Shown piece after piece: positions 8,040 through 16,032 of a stretch of 26,264 nucleotides of DNA. The DNA is from JAGTVG01 sp964389805. GTDB lineage: Bacteria > Bacteroidota > Bacteroidia > Cytophagales > Cyclobacteriaceae. The notes below the pieces were generated by a model. That model was not told the origin of the DNA and did not search any database. It worked only from the letters and a program-made list of their open reading frames with translations. How positions within the stretch are numbered: position 1 is the first letter of the stretch; every line of letters starts with the position of its first letter. Both the position numbers and the translations under genes were made by a program. The DNA lies in NCBI GenBank assembly GCA_964389805.1, contig CAYMFU010000055.1, forward strand, positions 1 to 26,264. The letters are read 5' to 3'.

Positions 8040-9527
8040 ATGAGTAAAATGAAAAGGATATTTTTTCTAACGGGCTTTATATTAGTTGTGATCCATTCCA
8101 TTAAGGCCGGTGAAGGGCAGCCAAATATTTTATTCATTGCTGTAGATGACCTGCGCCCGGAATTGGGTTGTTATGGAAATCCCGTAATATATAGCCCTAA
8201 TATCGATAAGCTGGCCTCGGAAGGCGCAGTATTTATGAATCATTATGTTCAGGTTCCGACATGTGGGGCTTCCAGGTTTAGTCTGCTGACTGGTTTAAGA
8301 CCCAGGAACAAAACGCATCTCAGGAATAATGTTATGGAGGAAGAATTGTCAGGTAAGCCTGAAGGCCCGCTTCCTGAAACATTCATTCACCAGTTGAAAC
8401 GAAATGGGTATTATACGGTCGGGATAGGTAAGATCAGCCATTCTGCAGATGGGCTGGTCTATGGATATAACGATCCTGTATCCAACAATAGGGAGCTGCC
8501 GCACAGCTGGGATGAACTATTATTCGATCATGGAAAATGGGGGACTGGCTGGAATGCCTTCTTTGGTTATGCAGATGGCGAAAACAGGCAAAGTATGAAA
8601 AGGAAGGTGAAACCTTATGAGGCAGGCGATGTGGTAGATACGGGGTATGTGGATGGTTTAACTGCTGACCTGGCGATTGCAAAGCTAAAAGAATTAAAAA
8701 ACAGATCTCAGCCGTTTTTCATGGGTGTGGGTTTTTTTAAACCACATCTGCCTTTTAATGCACCTGAAAGATATTGGGATCTTTACCAACGCGACTCTAT
8801 CCCGGTTTCTCCGAATCCGGATATTCCAAAGCATATTAATTTAAAAAGCCTGCATGGATCTGGAGAATTTAATCAGTATCAGCTTTCAGATGAATTTGCT
8901 CATCTTGACAATCCGGTATCTGATGAATATGCCAGGAAACTCATTCATGCCTATTATGCCTGTGTCAGTTATATAGATCATCAAATTGGAAAATTGTTAT
9001 CAGAACTTGCATCCCTTGGGATCGCTGATAATACGATCGTCATTGTTTGGGGGGATCACGGTTGGCACCTGGGCGATCAAAGGATCTGGGGTAAGCATAC
9101 AGTTTTTGAAAACGCCCTGAAAAGCGTTTTGATCATATCTGTGCCAGGGAAATTTGAAGGCGGGAGAAAGATCCATTCTATTGTGGAATCGGTAGACATT
9201 TATCCGACGCTTATGGAATTATGTAATATTGAACTCCCTTATCCTGTTGATGGGGAAAGTTTCGTAGAAATGATGCGATCCTCTGGTAATAATGAAGCCC
9301 AGGATCTGTCTGGACAGGTTGCTTATGGTTATTTCAGGGATGGTATATCCTTGAGAACCGATAGGTACCGTATAACAAAATATTTCAGGACTGAAAAACC
9401 TGTGATTGAACTATACGATCATTTGAATGATCCTCAAGAATCCATAAATATCGCCGAGATGGAACCTGAAATTGTCCTCGAACTCCTGCCCATCCTGGAT
9501 AGAGGGAATACCGGTTTGTATGAATAA
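8040..9527 (+). CDS. Exported type I (formylglycine) sulfatase, iduronate-2-sulfatase-like
   Basis: This is a 495-residue protein with a signal peptide ending near residue 23. The sulfatase signature CGASR sits at C75-R79; C75 would be converted to formylglycine, the catalytic nucleophile, by a maturation enzyme not encoded here. DD at 36-37 and GDHGWHLGD at about 338-346 supply calcium ligands. The FIAVDDLRPELGCYGN opening and overall length match the iduronate-2-sulfatase-like group of family S1. It should hydrolyse sulfate esters on a glycan in the periplasm. It heads a same-strand run with a TIM-barrel isomerase-like gene 109 nt downstream. An alternative ATG three codons downstream cannot be excluded. 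The exact sulfate position and sugar cannot be read from the sequence. Confidence 0.95.
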   Translation: MSKMKRIFFLTGFILVVIHSIKAGEGQPNILFIAVDDLRPELGCYGNPVIYSPNIDKLASEGAVFMNHYVQVPTCGASRFSLLTGLRPRNKTHLRNNVMEEELSGKPEGPLPETFIHQLKRNGYYTVGIGKISHSADGLVYGYNDPVSNNRELPHSWDELLFDHGKWGTGWNAFFGYADGENRQSMKRKVKPYEAGDVVDTGYVDGLTADLAIAKLKELKNRSQPFFMGVGFFKPHLPFNAPERYWDLYQRDSIPVSPNPDIPKHINLKSLHGSGEFNQYQLSDEFAHLDNPVSDEYARKLIHAYYACVSYIDHQIGKLLSELASLGIADNTIVIVWGDHGWHLGDQRIWGKHTVFENALKSVLIISVPGKFEGGRKIHSIVESVDIYPTLMELCNIELPYPVDGESFVEMMRSSGNNEAQDLSGQVAYGYFRDGISLRTDRYRITKYFRTEKPVIELYDHLNDPQESINIAEMEPEIVLELLPILDRGNTGLYE

Positions 9528-9593
9528 CAGGATTAGATTAAAAGAAAGAAGATAATTGATTTATCAATAAGGATAATGAATGACATAAATGCT

Positions 9594-9623
9594 TTTGAGG
9601 ACATTCATTACCTGATGACTTTG
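9594..9623 (+). promoter_or_regulatory. Possible promoter for the isomerase-like gene
   Basis: TTTG at 9594-9597 and TGACTTTG at 9616-9623, with 18 nt between, resemble TTTG/TAnnTTTG with one mismatch. Transcription would begin about 7 nt before the ATG at 9637. Read-through from the sulfatase gene is the alternative. Confidence 0.3.
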
Positions 9624-9636
9624 AAAATAATAGATT

Positions 9637-10581
9637 ATGAAAACAATTCAACGGCGTAAATTCTTAAAAGGAGCTGCCATACTCCCTATAGGTTTGGCAA
9701 TGAGCCATCTCAATGCAAAAAAAGGAGTTGCTGAGACCTTTTCGATATCAGAAAATTTAAAGGCCAAAATCAAATTAAGTGTAAATGCCTGGTCCTATTA
9801 CGTTCCGCTGTATAAACATATCAACGGCGAAACAGGGGGCATGAGCCTGTTTGACATGTTGGAAGAGGCAGCAAGATTAGATCTTGATGCGGTTGATCCC
9901 ACGGGGTACTTTTTCCCCGGATATCCTGAAGTTCCGGATACTTCCTTTATCAATAAATTCAAAAAGCAGGCTTTTCTGCTTGGACTGGACATCAGCGGAA
10001 CGGGCATACGGAATGATTTTGCGAATCCGGATAAAGAAAAACGGATATCCGATATTGAGCTGGCGAAAAGATGGATAGAGGCCGCTTCTGAATTGGGGGC
10101 ACCTGTATTACGCGTTTTTGCCGGGAAACAGCCTGAAGGGCATTCCTGGGATGCCACGGCGGAATGGATGGCAGAGGCTCTGGCCACATGTGCAGAACAC
10201 GGATCAAAATATGGAGTAATGGTTGGTGTACAAAACCACGGGGATATGCTTCAGACCGCTGATGAAGTGATAAAAATTCTGGATATGGTCGGATCGGAAT
10301 GGCTTGGGACAATTGTTGATACCGGATTTTTCCTTACGGATGATCCCTATAAGGATTTAGAAAGAGTTATCCCACATGCGGTTAACTGGCAGGTGAAGAA
10401 ACTCCTGAGCGACCGGAAAGGACCTGAGATAGATATGAACAAGCTTGTCAAAATCATCAAGGCATCAGATTACAGGGGATATGTGCCGGTAGAGACGCTG
10501 CCAACCCCGGGAAAGGAAGACGAATACGATGCGGTTGCCGAAGTTCCGGTGCTTCTCCAAAAACTGCGCAACGCTTTATGA
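9637..10581 (+). CDS. Tat-exported sugar phosphate isomerase/epimerase-like TIM-barrel protein
   Basis: This 314-residue protein has a twin-arginine leader (RRKFLKG at 6-12 followed by a hydrophobic stretch to about 27), which predicts folded export to the periplasm. The rest is an AP-endonuclease-2/xylose-isomerase-like barrel. Likely metal ligands fall at strand ends: H201 in VQNHGD, D228 in VDTGFF and E286 in VPVETLP. Exported relatives are common in glycan-degrading Bacteroidota and Planctomycetes, often beside Gfo/Idh oxidoreductases, and are thought to isomerise or cleave oxidised sugars. Substrate is unknown. It follows the sulfatase by 109 nt and precedes the peroxiredoxin-like gene by 103 nt. 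Assignment to the fold is firm, the reaction is not. Confidence 0.9.
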   Translation: MKTIQRRKFLKGAAILPIGLAMSHLNAKKGVAETFSISENLKAKIKLSVNAWSYYVPLYKHINGETGGMSLFDMLEEAARLDLDAVDPTGYFFPGYPEVPDTSFINKFKKQAFLLGLDISGTGIRNDFANPDKEKRISDIELAKRWIEAASELGAPVLRVFAGKQPEGHSWDATAEWMAEALATCAEHGSKYGVMVGVQNHGDMLQTADEVIKILDMVGSEWLGTIVDTGFFLTDDPYKDLERVIPHAVNWQVKKLLSDRKGPEIDMNKLVKIIKASDYRGYVPVETLPTPGKEDEYDAVAEVPVLLQKLRNAL

Positions 10582-10684
10582 TAAACGTCAAACTGGTGAC
10601 AATAGGAGAGTACTTTTTATACCAAAACAACTAAAAGGAAATATTTGCGTTGATACAAAAAAATTCAATCCTGAAATTGATCCT

Positions 10685-11290
10685 ATGCGTTTTATTATCT
10701 TCACCCTGCTGATTTTATATTTAACCATAAATGATACTATAGCCCAGGTGTCTGCAAAGGCTGTGGATATTTCACCGCTGCTAATCAGCGAGAAGATCCC
10801 GGATGTTGGCCTCAAGACTATTGAAGGCGAATCAGTCACATTGACCGATATATTAAGGGAGAAAAGATCTGTGCTGCTGTTTTACAGGGGTGGATGGTGT
10901 CCGTATTGCAATGCCCATCTTTCCGCTGTTGGGGAAGTAGAAGAGGATATACTGGCACTAAACTATCAGGTGATAGCCATCAGTCCGGACTCGCCGGGTA
11001 AATTGAAATCTACTACTGAAAAGCAAAACCTGAATTATGGACTTTACTCGGATGCTTCCGGAGCGCTGATAACCGCCATGGGACTTGCGTTTAAAGCACC
11101 GGATCGATATGAAAACCGTCTGGGGAATTACTCTGATGGGCAGAATCCAGGCATTTTACCCGTACCTTCCCTGTTTGTTGTGGATACCGATGGAACCATC
11201 CTCTTTGAATATATTAATCCCGATTATAAGCAAAGGATAAGTGCGGATCTGTTGCTGGCGGTTCTCACTGAATTGAATAAGGATAAGTAA
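10685..11290 (+). CDS. Exported peroxiredoxin-like (AhpC/TSA) protein
   Basis: The frame is open from 10529, overlapping the previous gene, but ATG 10685 begins a clear signal peptide (FIIFTLLILYLTINDTIAQ, cleavage near residue 21). It is therefore the better start and gives 201 residues. The thioredoxin-fold active site is GGWCPYC, with C72 and C75 inside FYRGGWCPYCNAHL. The CxxC form is typical of the PRX-like2 group rather than classical 2-Cys peroxiredoxins. It would reduce peroxides or exchange disulfides in the periplasm. PSLFVVDTDGTI near the C-terminus is the usual AhpC/TSA cis-proline region. Its link to glycan breakdown is positional only. Confidence 0.9.
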   Translation: MRFIIFTLLILYLTINDTIAQVSAKAVDISPLLISEKIPDVGLKTIEGESVTLTDILREKRSVLLFYRGGWCPYCNAHLSAVGEVEEDILALNYQVIAISPDSPGKLKSTTEKQNLNYGLYSDASGALITAMGLAFKAPDRYENRLGNYSDGQNPGILPVPSLFVVDTDGTILFEYINPDYKQRISADLLLAVLTELNKDK

Positions 11291-11647
11291 AGCTTTAATT
11301 TCTGTGTTTAAGTCGGAGGTTCTTTTTCTGGGCCGTAGAATCAGGATCTACAGAACTTAACTCTATAAAATCTAATCCAATGCACCCAGGGAAAAACACT
11401 GAAGATGATACCTCCTATTCCTCCCAGTTTCGAATGATACTTCGGGTAAGATGGCCGGCATCTATAAGGTCCTTCGTCCACACAATTTAAAAATTTAATA
11501 CTACTACAAAAAATCTTCCAGTAGTCTGATTTATTCCTGATAATTTAATTAATCAACAAATAAATCACTGATGGAACAAACATATAAAAATAAAACTGAA
11601 TCAAAGCTCTGTTTAGTATGGGAATATGGTGGTATTATACCGGCTGC
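11291..11647. other. Convergent intergenic region between peroxiredoxin and GH116 genes
   Basis: This 357-bp stretch separates two converging transcripts. GTAGA (11335-11339) and TCTAC (11347-11351) form a short hairpin. Flanking TTAAGT (11308-11313) and ACTTAA (11355-11360) can add an outer stem. ACTACT (11500-11505) and AGTAGT (11520-11525) form another, which on the minus strand is followed by an AT-rich run and may end the GH116 transcript. No clear terminator and no convincing gene was found, apart from a 26-codon frame at 11571-11651 listed separately. Confidence 0.5.
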
Positions 11648-11651
11648 CTAA
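11571..11651 (+). CDS. Tiny open frame of unknown status (26 residues)
   Basis: ATG 11571 to TAA 11649-11651 encodes 26 residues ending KLCLVWEYGGIIPAA. It overlaps the stop codon of the converging GH116 gene by 3 nt. The tail looks protein-like rather than random and could be a remnant, but no family is recognised and no ribosome-binding site or promoter is visible. Probably not a gene. Confidence 0.12.
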   Translation: MEQTYKNKTESKLCLVWEYGGIIPAA

Positions 11652-14251
11652 ATACCCTTTACTTCAAATTGGGTGACATCTTCAATCTGTACAGGATTTT
11701 CGAAGTTGTACCTTCCAAAACCTCTTAACTCAAACTCTTTTAATAGTAAGGGGTTTTCTCCTAAAACATTGATCTTTATCCGCACAATATTTTCCGATCT
11801 TTCCTGTTCAATTGTGCCATAGGTTTGTCCATTCGCCCAAAAATATTTTCCGTCCAGCGGATTGAATTTCATGTTCCCTTCTACCCCTGAATAATGGAAA
11901 CCCGTCAAGGCCAGCACGGCACCATATGCGGTCATAGCCCTTGCATAGTGGTGGCCACATTCAGCCTCATCGAAAGGGCTTCTTTTCTTTCCATCATATC
12001 GGTTTCTGATGTTAGTGATCACCTTTATTCCCTCTTCCTGCATATCCTCATAGAGCATTCCATTTCCGGCGGTATATTCAAATCCTGTCATCACCTCTGA
12101 ATAATAGGGGAAGGGCACCTCGGGCCTTCCGTAAGGAAAACTCGCCATCAACAGTGCAGCCTCGTCACCCAATGCATAAGAACGCATATTGTTAAAATGG
12201 TTGGCCATGGAGGCTTTGTAATTATATTTCATGATACTTCTCAAGGTAGTCTTAATATGATCTTCCTGAGCCAGGTATCCCAGATCGCAGATATGTGACA
12301 TATATTGGCCAACCAGCTGGTCTACCAGGCAACCTTTACCAAGCTGAAAGGTAGGATTGCTTAATTCTTTGGCACCCATTCCAGCAGTAAGGTAGGTTGA
12401 TACGGATTTTGGATCTTCCGGAGGCCTTATTTCCTGTATATAGTATTCTCCATTATATAAATTCTCATCAGTCCAACTGCTGCCTTGCTCGAATAACCTG
12501 TTGCATGTATTGGCAAAATCCTTTTCTCCCATGTATTCAGCCATTTCAGAAGCAGCGCGTAAGGCACCCAGATACCAGAATTCCATTTGAGGATTTGGGC
12601 CAAAATACTCAACATCCATGGTATTATGCTGGCACCCCTCCATTACTCCATCTTTATCAGCATCCCAACCCCCTTCGATCCAGCAGAATTCTATTGCCTT
12701 TTTCACATTGGGCCATAATTTCTTAAGCAGGGCCTCATCCCCTGAAAGCTGCCAGTCCCGGTACATTTTCATAATGGTACCCATCTGTCCATCTGCCGCT
12801 GCCCTGTCCATTTTCTGTGCGTTTTCGATAGGCAGGTTTACCCGGAAACTCATCAAGCCGATCTCATTGGTGGCATATCCGAATTCAACGGTTCGTTGTA
12901 GTTTCGCCAATTCCCCGAACAAAAAGGGTGTGGTTTGTTCATAATTCCAGACATGCGTACACGATCCCATGCAGGATCCAACAATATCCATAGTCCCTTC
13001 CCATCCAAAAAACAGGCCATCCGCTGTCCTGAAGCAGGTCTGTGTGCGTAAGGTACTCATGTTAAATAAAGCCGCTTCTTTAACTACCTCAGGCAGGTCT
13101 GCATCTATGAAAGCATTTACAAATTTAACGGTTTGCTCTTCCAACCCGGGAATTCTGGGATGAGTTTTACGGATCACATCCCAGGCATCTTCGTACTGCG
13201 TGGTATAATAGTTGCCAACTAAATCTGTTGCCCAGGCTTTTCTATTTGGGAAATGCCAGGTGATAAAAAACTCAAATTCCCTGCTTTCTCCAGGTTCAAT
13301 ACTGTTTTTCACTGCGAGGGATGCCCTGGGTGTATGACTTCCTTCAAAATCCTTTTCGGTCAAAAGACCATCCGTACTGAAGTCATCCCAGAAATCCAGG
13401 AGGTCATTCCCCCAGCCACGTTGTGATACGGAAGTCCTGTAGCTGACCTTGCCTTTTTCTGCTGTTGTAAGTGCCATGGTGCCCCAGGTCTCCAGATTAT
13501 TTTTTACTCCGTCGCTGAACATATAAATACCTTTCATTCCATCCATCGCCCTGAATTCATTGAGATTCCTGGATGATCCTACGGGAATAAAATCCCCTTT
13601 CCAGTCTAATTGCCAATCCGATCCATCTGCTCCGATAAAGTTTTCCATCGAGCCACTGATCGCAACATCAAGAGCTTTGTCGGTTTTATTCGTCACCTCA
13701 TATCTGAGAATGAAAATGGGAATCCCGCTGTCATCCGGATTGGCGGGAATAAAAGGATTAAAAGCCTTGACTTTCACACGGACCGGCATATCTTCATCAT
13801 CAAGATTTACCTGCCCAAAAGGGTAGGCTGTCTCAAAATTGCAATCTCGAAAACGTGGCAGGCCATGATTATTTGGGCCCCTGCCTTCCTTACTTTCATA
13901 CTGGTCGATGTCGACAGGGCCCATCAACGCCCTTGTGACAGGTGATCCTCCTTCAGGTTTTACATAGATCGCAAAAAAGGGTGCCCGGTTGCCGGTTGGA
14001 GTTCCGACAAAACCTTTCGCCGGCTTGTTCATGATTTCCCAATCTCTGAGATCTCCAGTACCACCCAGGGATATGGTTCCGGTACCTATTCCCCCGACCG
14101 GGAGAGCGATCTTATTTATATGTTCCTGGTCGTAGTGTTTCAGAACGGGCCATTCTTTGTGCTGACAATGAAGACTGTTTACTGTTGCTATACTAAATAT
14201 GCTAAAGAGCAAGTAATTAATTTGTTTCGAAATTGAGTTCTTCATTTTCAT
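11648..14251 (-). CDS. GH116 family glycosidase (beta-glucosidase/GBA2-like)
   Basis: This is an 867-residue protein with an N-terminal signal sequence ending near residue 29. An N-terminal beta-sandwich domain starts with GGIGTGTISLGGTGDLRDW (about 53-71), the characteristic GH116 opening. It is followed by an (alpha/alpha)6 barrel from about 370. The predicted nucleophile is E418 in GWEG, and the acid/base is D546 in HNTMDVEYFGPNP, by analogy with GBA2 and bacterial GH116 enzymes. The family removes beta-linked glucose, xylose or N-acetylglucosamine from glycans or glucosylceramide. It is the last gene of the seven-gene minus-strand block, 49 nt after the GH30-like gene, and export suggests action on a periplasmic oligosaccharide. 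The exact sugar specificity cannot be read here. Confidence 0.95.
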   Translation of the reverse strand: MKMKNSISKQINYLLFSIFSIATVNSLHCQHKEWPVLKHYDQEHINKIALPVGGIGTGTISLGGTGDLRDWEIMNKPAKGFVGTPTGNRAPFFAIYVKPEGGSPVTRALMGPVDIDQYESKEGRGPNNHGLPRFRDCNFETAYPFGQVNLDDEDMPVRVKVKAFNPFIPANPDDSGIPIFILRYEVTNKTDKALDVAISGSMENFIGADGSDWQLDWKGDFIPVGSSRNLNEFRAMDGMKGIYMFSDGVKNNLETWGTMALTTAEKGKVSYRTSVSQRGWGNDLLDFWDDFSTDGLLTEKDFEGSHTPRASLAVKNSIEPGESREFEFFITWHFPNRKAWATDLVGNYYTTQYEDAWDVIRKTHPRIPGLEEQTVKFVNAFIDADLPEVVKEAALFNMSTLRTQTCFRTADGLFFGWEGTMDIVGSCMGSCTHVWNYEQTTPFLFGELAKLQRTVEFGYATNEIGLMSFRVNLPIENAQKMDRAAADGQMGTIMKMYRDWQLSGDEALLKKLWPNVKKAIEFCWIEGGWDADKDGVMEGCQHNTMDVEYFGPNPQMEFWYLGALRAASEMAEYMGEKDFANTCNRLFEQGSSWTDENLYNGEYYIQEIRPPEDPKSVSTYLTAGMGAKELSNPTFQLGKGCLVDQLVGQYMSHICDLGYLAQEDHIKTTLRSIMKYNYKASMANHFNNMRSYALGDEAALLMASFPYGRPEVPFPYYSEVMTGFEYTAGNGMLYEDMQEEGIKVITNIRNRYDGKKRSPFDEAECGHHYARAMTAYGAVLALTGFHYSGVEGNMKFNPLDGKYFWANGQTYGTIEQERSENIVRIKINVLGENPLLLKEFELRGFGRYNFENPVQIEDVTQFEVKGI

Positions 14252-14300
14252 GATATTTTATACATTTTATAAAGATATGTATTTAAGTATTCAAATACCC

Positions 14301-15818
14301 TTATCTTTTAGCCGAGACATCATGTAATAGATGCATTGTAGTTAGTGTATGAATACTTTCAGGTGGTAAAGTCAAAGTTACTTCTTCTTCGTTCTTGATC
14401 TTCATTTCGTGAACCGGATTCATCTTGAAACCGGGTTGAATGATTTCTTCCTGGATAGCCCTGTACATGTAGAATGTTCGATCTCCAATTCCTTTCATAT
14501 TCAGAATAATGGTCTGTTCCTGATCACTTTTATTTAGAATGATCGTAGTCAAATCCTCAGCTGCAGTACGTATTGTTTGGGAAAGGATATCAGGATTATT
14601 GATCGGGTCTGTAAATACAATCGTGGAGTATTTGGGGACAAAGCGGGAAATGATCCCATAACCATAGTAGGATACTGGTTCGGGCTGGATGGTATTATAA
14701 TAGGCCTTTTCTTCAATATTCCATGTTCGAATCAGTTGCCATTGCCCATCCAGGTCTCCCCGGTTGGTGAAGCTCCAGCGGTTAAAGGCACCGACCCCTA
14801 CAGCCATTCCTCTTAAAATGGCCTCAGCATTAGCCAATGACTCAGCGATGGAGGTCACTTGACCGGTTTTTGTGGATTCCGGATTTTTTAGTCCTACGAC
14901 TAGGTCCTGCCTGCCAATTTCCGAAAGAAATAAGGGCTTCCCATGCACCTGTGCCCAGTTGGCCCATTTGGCTACCTCCTTTTGCTTTACTGCATCTAAA
15001 CCATGGTATGAATGAATGTCATAAGCGCCAATATATTCGTCGAAATCGATTTTATCTTCATCAAAAGGGGGTAAATCTGTCCAATCGGGACCAGATATTT
15101 GAATATTCAGGTTCTTTTCGTCCAAAGCTTCTCTTACAGCCTTAAGGGCCGGGGTTAAGGGTGTATTCCTTCCATGTTCCGTGCTGCTCCACCAATGTCC
15201 CCATGTACCTCCAGGCGGTTCATTCGTCAGGCACAACCACTTGATACACGAATATTTTTTCTTATTCAGCAAGTAATCTGCCAGCGTTGCCAGTCCCTCC
15301 GCATAATCTTCCATTGATTTTGGAGCGCTGATAAGGGGTTGAACATCCGGATAGGAATTCCATTTAACATTGCTCCACATCTGCTGCAAGAACACATCCG
15401 CGTCATTGGTTTCTGCCCAGTCCAGGATCTTGTAGAGTGCCTGCATTTCTTCATTATCCCAGTCGAATTTATCCTTTTCAGGTTGATACATCCGCATGCT
15501 TAATTCCACCCGTAGCCAGGAAAGCCCCAACCATTCAGCATGATCGTAAATTTGCTCCCAGGCAGCGGTATGATCTACGGGCGGATTCCCTCCCCAGGCA
15601 CTACCCCGTGAGTTTCTGACCCTGTAAGCATGTTTATATTCAGGAGAAATATCTATATGTTCCTGATCAAGGCTGATTGAATGCCAGGAAGCACCTATCC
15701 CTCCAGCCATTGTATATTTTGCATTATCACAATCTACCTTAATACTGGTTTGGGCTTGTCCCAGTGCGATGACCGTGTGCATAAGCACAAAAAAAAGTAA
15801 TCCTGCCACGTCTTTCAT
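14301..15818 (-). CDS. Exported GH-A clan glycoside hydrolase, GH30-like
   Basis: This is a 505-residue protein with a signal peptide ending near AQA (about residue 22). A (beta/alpha)8 barrel spans about 30-390, with E200 in LTNEPPG as probable acid/base after strand 4 and E300 in LFLSEIGR as nucleophile after strand 7; these are the two clan GH-A glutamates. The MAGGIGASWHS opening and the C-terminal beta-domain (about 400-495, TTIILNKSDQEQTIIL region) resemble GH30, though GH39 or GH5 relatives cannot be excluded. It should cleave beta-linked glycan. The 214-nt upstream gap contains a good -7 box (15847-15854), so this gene and GH116 may have their own promoter in addition to read-through. 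Confidence 0.82.
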   Translation of the reverse strand: MKDVAGLLFFVLMHTVIALGQAQTSIKVDCDNAKYTMAGGIGASWHSISLDQEHIDISPEYKHAYRVRNSRGSAWGGNPPVDHTAAWEQIYDHAEWLGLSWLRVELSMRMYQPEKDKFDWDNEEMQALYKILDWAETNDADVFLQQMWSNVKWNSYPDVQPLISAPKSMEDYAEGLATLADYLLNKKKYSCIKWLCLTNEPPGGTWGHWWSSTEHGRNTPLTPALKAVREALDEKNLNIQISGPDWTDLPPFDEDKIDFDEYIGAYDIHSYHGLDAVKQKEVAKWANWAQVHGKPLFLSEIGRQDLVVGLKNPESTKTGQVTSIAESLANAEAILRGMAVGVGAFNRWSFTNRGDLDGQWQLIRTWNIEEKAYYNTIQPEPVSYYGYGIISRFVPKYSTIVFTDPINNPDILSQTIRTAAEDLTTIILNKSDQEQTIILNMKGIGDRTFYMYRAIQEEIIQPGFKMNPVHEMKIKNEEEVTLTLPPESIHTLTTMHLLHDVSAKR

Positions 15819-15846
15819 TGAGTCATTTGTTTAATAGAGTGTATTC

Positions 15847-15854
15847 CAAAGATA
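15847..15854 (-). promoter_or_regulatory. Internal -7 box upstream of GH30-like gene
   Basis: Minus-strand TATCTTTG fully matches TAnnTTTG and lies about 28 nt before the ATG at 15818, inside the only large gap of the block. No clear TTTG -33 element is found at the expected distance, so support is partial. Confidence 0.4.
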
Positions 15855-16032
15855 ATTTGAAATTATGAACGGCCTCTGCCAGTTTTTTCTATGGAATTAA
15901 TAATTTATCTGAATAATGACCGATAAAAATATATATTCTCGTTGCTATGGTAATTTGATAAAAAATATTCCAGAACCAAAGAAGATTCCCCGATTTTAGA
16001 ATAAGTTCAAAGGGAATAGCTAGCCGGGGTAT

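Noticed and set aside
9798..10312. Overlapping 129- and 106-codon frames opposite the isomerase-like gene
   Set aside because: Antisense shadows; the plus-strand gene has clear fold motifs and a Tat leader.
10529..10684. Upstream extension of the peroxiredoxin frame into the isomerase gene
   Set aside because: Overlaps the previous gene and precedes a clean signal peptide at 10685.
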